From: Sipunculus nudus
Lineage: Eukaryota > Annelida > Sipuncula > Golfingiida > Sipunculidae
Direction: 5' to 3'
Assembly (NCBI GenBank): GCA_026874595.1
Contig: CM049306.1
Location: 75,763,642 to 75,827,641 of the forward strand
Length of the DNA: 64,000 bases
A program made the translations under genes and the position numbers. Positions 61,256 through 64,000 of the stretch are shown here, in pieces (position 1 is the stretch's first letter; the number at the start of each line of letters is the position of its first letter). Below the pieces are notes generated by a model, which ran no database searches, was not told where the DNA came from, and was given only the letters and a program-made list of their open reading frames with translations.

Positions 61256-63124
61256 AACAAGGGACCTATGGGTCACTGTGCTCAGCTGACGTTAACCTTG
61301 ATGGTAAAAATCTAAAATAATATCTAATGGAGATAAAGTGTAAGAGGAAGAGGTAATAAAGGCCATGGTTGGTTTATATGATTGGTTTGTATTGATGAGC
61401 AAGAAATTGTTGCAAAAAATATTTTGTGACCTGACCATGTGTTTCCTAATGTTGAAACTAAAGCATGTGAGCAGTTTGTGAACAAATGATCTGTACTATT
61501 ACCATGATCATTAATTGGTTTTTCCATTAACTGTTGACATTTCAGTAGTTTACACATTTGTTCAATTGAATCTATTTTTTTGTATAATATATATTATTAA
61601 ATATATATGTATTTTTTTTTATGAAATGTAAACAGTTTAAATATAGCTAATTAACAACATAAAACAGGGCAAACAAAGCCTGATCTCAAATTCTGCTGAG
61701 GCAGGAAAATAATAAAGAAATGTTTGTATTAAATCCTGATTTTTTTATCACATCAATTATTTTCTAATTTAAGTTTATATTTCTATACATTTCCAATTTA
61801 ACATATATATCTGAATATAAAAGTTGATTCATAATTCTCAATTGCATCATCATAAATCTCAATCTTGTCAGATAACACCACATCATGCATACAAATGTTT
61901 ATTTATTTTTTACCACAAAAATATATCTTTTAAATCTGCAAAACAATAAATATCTAAAAATAATACTTGATTTAGATTTCACAATTTTTAATTGTGTCTT
62001 TATTTATCCATAATGTGCTTCATATTTTATAATAATTTAAGCATACTGATGGGTTCATTTATATTTGTTAAAATCATTTAAAAGAAAATTGATTTCTTTA
62101 AAAATGCTACATTACACAACATTGCATCTTCTGGATTACACCTTGAATTATTTTTTCAAGGAAAGTTTTTGCATATCGGAGTGGAAACAGCATTACAATT
62201 AAGGAGATACAGTGAAAACAATAACAATTACTGCATAACACTTGGTGGGTTGGGTTTGCGGGGGGGGGGGGGGGGGGGGGGGGGGGGAGTGATGATTGGG
62301 GTGGTGATATGAGAATAACTGTACACCTGTCACAGCAGGGGATCTCACTGTAACAAATCAGAAACCCTGGCATAGCTGACTTCCAGTGACCTTTGCATCT
62401 GTAATCAAAGCAAGTGACTACAGAAGAAAAAATCAATAACTAGCTTAATTTTCAAGCTTTTATTTTCAAATTTCAGATTTAGACAAACTAAATATTTATG
62501 TTTACATGTTGTGAAAATTACAACAATGGTGCTTACAGGAAAAAAACTTGCCATGGTCAAAGTTGGGCAAATTTAAGGTACTGATTTTTTTTTATGCTAA
62601 TAACTTAATAAATTTACAAAATTTAGATCTAATTTTGGGTAAACAATTGAATCTTAATTAAACATAGCTATATACTTGAGAAAATAGACTCAAGTTTCAA
62701 AATTTTTCATGTTAAGTGAGTTATTATTTTTCCTGATTGTTTACAGTCCATTATGTTTGGGCCCATAACTTAAAGAATTTATACTTTACAGACTTAATTT
62801 CTGGCATGTACATAGGAACTATATAGAGGAATATTAATGGTAAATATGAAGAAAAACAGATGAGTGGTTTTGATATTAGGCAGTCCTGAAGTGTGAAAAT
62901 AGGATTTTAATAAAAAAATTGAGGTTTTTCCTTAATTTCTCAAAGGAACAAAGTCGCAAAGACCCAGTTTTCGGCTTGGTAGGAGATCTTGGGGACATCT
63001 AACATTATGCTGAATTTTGGATTCCTAGGTCTTACGGTTTCAAAACGTGCCACATCTACGGACGGACGACGGACAATGGACCACGACTATAGCTCAGATG
63101 ACTTATAGTCAGCTGAGCTAAAAA
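61256..63124 (+). repeat. Nested GCTCAGCTGA-family repeat
   Basis: Left end AACAAGGGACCTATGGGTCAC then GCTCAGCTGA; right end AGTCAGCTGAGCTAAAAAT. The last 690 bases are the closest relative in this window of 48281-48988. It has a 28-base G run in its centre. Confidence 0.85.
62260..62287. repeat. Poly-G tract
   Basis: Twenty-eight G in a row inside the nested repeat; the minus-strand frame across it reads poly-Pro. Confidence 0.9.
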
Positions 63125-63835
63125 TGGAAGAATAATTTTTGCCTATAACTTAAAGGCATTATGGAAAGAAAACAATCATTATTATGATGTAGTCGATAGT
63201 TGCCTTTGGTAATCGAGCGCTTAAAAGTGGCAGCAAACCGACTGACTTTCGATAAAACTGGATGATCGGCCCACCACTAATCACTGAGTTATTGGAAATA
63301 AGTATTCATATTCAAACCAATTTGAAAAGTATTCACCCCATGTCTTGTATTTATTCAGTTTCAGTTAAACAAAATTATTAAGAATCCAATATATACAAAT
63401 TTTACAAATTTAAATAATGATCATAAGTACCTGGTTTTATGGCTTTAATAAATATTAAAAAAAAGGAAAAACATTTATTATATTCACTTTTGAACAATTT
63501 CATATCAATCAATACACAAAAAAATAGCAAGAGTCTTATGATAATTATTATTATTATAGATATAAAAATGAGAACTTGTCTAAGATCTAATTTTTTTTCA
63601 CATTTGAATATTTTAATTTTTTAAAACATGTATCAGAATAAAATGAACAGTTATCTCAGCTATGAAACTTATACATATGTTAAAAAATAACCCATGCACC
63701 AGAACACCCAAAATTTTATATATAACTTGAGACGGGGGTGTTTAATTATTATTTACTGAAGTAAAGGAATCAGTACTATATAAATTTAATTATTTACATA
63801 GTATCATGTGACATTTTGGGGCGGTGGTGTAATTT

Positions 63836-64000
63836 GGGGTCAGTGGTGTAATGGTTAAGGTGCCGGCCATATATTCGAGAGGTTGGGAGTTCGAATCCCG
63901 GTCAGACCCCCACCGTGGCAAGACCCTTAGGCAAGGTCCCAAAAGCAAGAGTGCCTCTGTCCACCCAGCAGTAGAAATGGATACCAGTATATACTGGGAA
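63836..64000 (+). mobile_element. tRNA-headed SINE, cut by window edge
   Basis: An A box (TGGTGTAATGGTTAAGGTG, 63851-63869) and a near-perfect B box (GGGAGTTCGAATCCCGG, 63884-63900) are spaced as in a tRNA. The body continues ACCCCCACCGTGGCAAGACC, a region found in molluscan SINEs as I recall. Well-kept boxes suggest a younger copy than the one at 14240. The 3' end is outside the window. Confidence 0.85.

Larger units (their letters stand above)
60957..63279 (-). mobile_element. hAT-type MITE with 8-bp target duplication, split by a nested repeat
   Basis: Begins TAGTGGTGGGAGTCGG and ends GATCGGCCCACCACTA. The target duplication ATCACTGA stands at 60949-60956 and 63280-63287. It is inverted relative to the copy at 24991-25846, with which it shares GAAACTGTACC, CGGCAGGTATTCTC, GCCTATAA and GATAGTTGCCTTTGGTAATC blocks. 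Its own parts are 60957-61255 and about 63125-63279; its middle is replaced by the nested repeat. Confidence 0.92.

Overview
The window is animal nuclear DNA: AT-rich, intron-rich and full of repeats. Two conserved animal genes can be read exon by exon, and they face each other tail to tail. The repeat content (tRNA-headed SINEs, hAT-type MITEs, a DIRS-like tyrosine-recombinase retroelement, and dispersed repeats with GGAC and AAGGTC arrays) fits a marine invertebrate. A mollusc, perhaps a bivalve, is my best guess, but no marker here settles the species.

Region 1 (1-4.0 kb): a CpG-richer stretch at about 0.6-1.5 kb is the likely promoter and 5' UTR area of the first gene, followed by an intron with an (AC)(AT) microsatellite.

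Region 2 (4046-30484, + strand): EOGT, the ER-resident EGF-domain O-GlcNAc transferase. Sixteen coding exons join in frame with GT..AG introns to give a predicted 525-residue protein that starts with a signal peptide and ends in KDEL. Its introns carry a 45-bp-class minisatellite-like set of repeats, a SINE, MITEs, a paired 420-bp repeat and, in intron 8, a GC-rich fossil DIRS-like element of about 5 kb (17.5-22.5 kb) that differs sharply from its surroundings.

Region 3 (30.5-37.5 kb): the gap between the two converging 3' ends. No gene is seen. It holds a fold-back repeat with 45-bp arms and fragments of dispersed repeats.

Region 4 (58141 down to 37503, - strand): NEDD1, the WD40 adaptor that brings gamma-tubulin ring complexes to centrosomes and spindles. 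Twelve coding exons give a predicted 668-residue protein: a WD40 propeller in exons 1-5, a Ser/Pro/Gly-rich middle in exons 6-10 and the conserved helical gamma-tubulin-binding tail in exons 11-12. The first coding exon lies 3.8 kb upstream of the second, beyond a nested repeat.

Region 5 (58.2-64 kb): upstream of NEDD1 there is no recognised gene. It contains a hAT-type MITE with an 8-bp target duplication that has been split by a second repeat, and a tRNA-headed SINE at the window edge.

The two genes do not work in one pathway as far as is known (ER glycosylation of Notch-type EGF repeats versus microtubule nucleation). No new multi-gene system is visible. The most interesting points are the DIRS-like element and its end structure, the nested MITEs, and two 3' splice sites that sit in tandem repeats.
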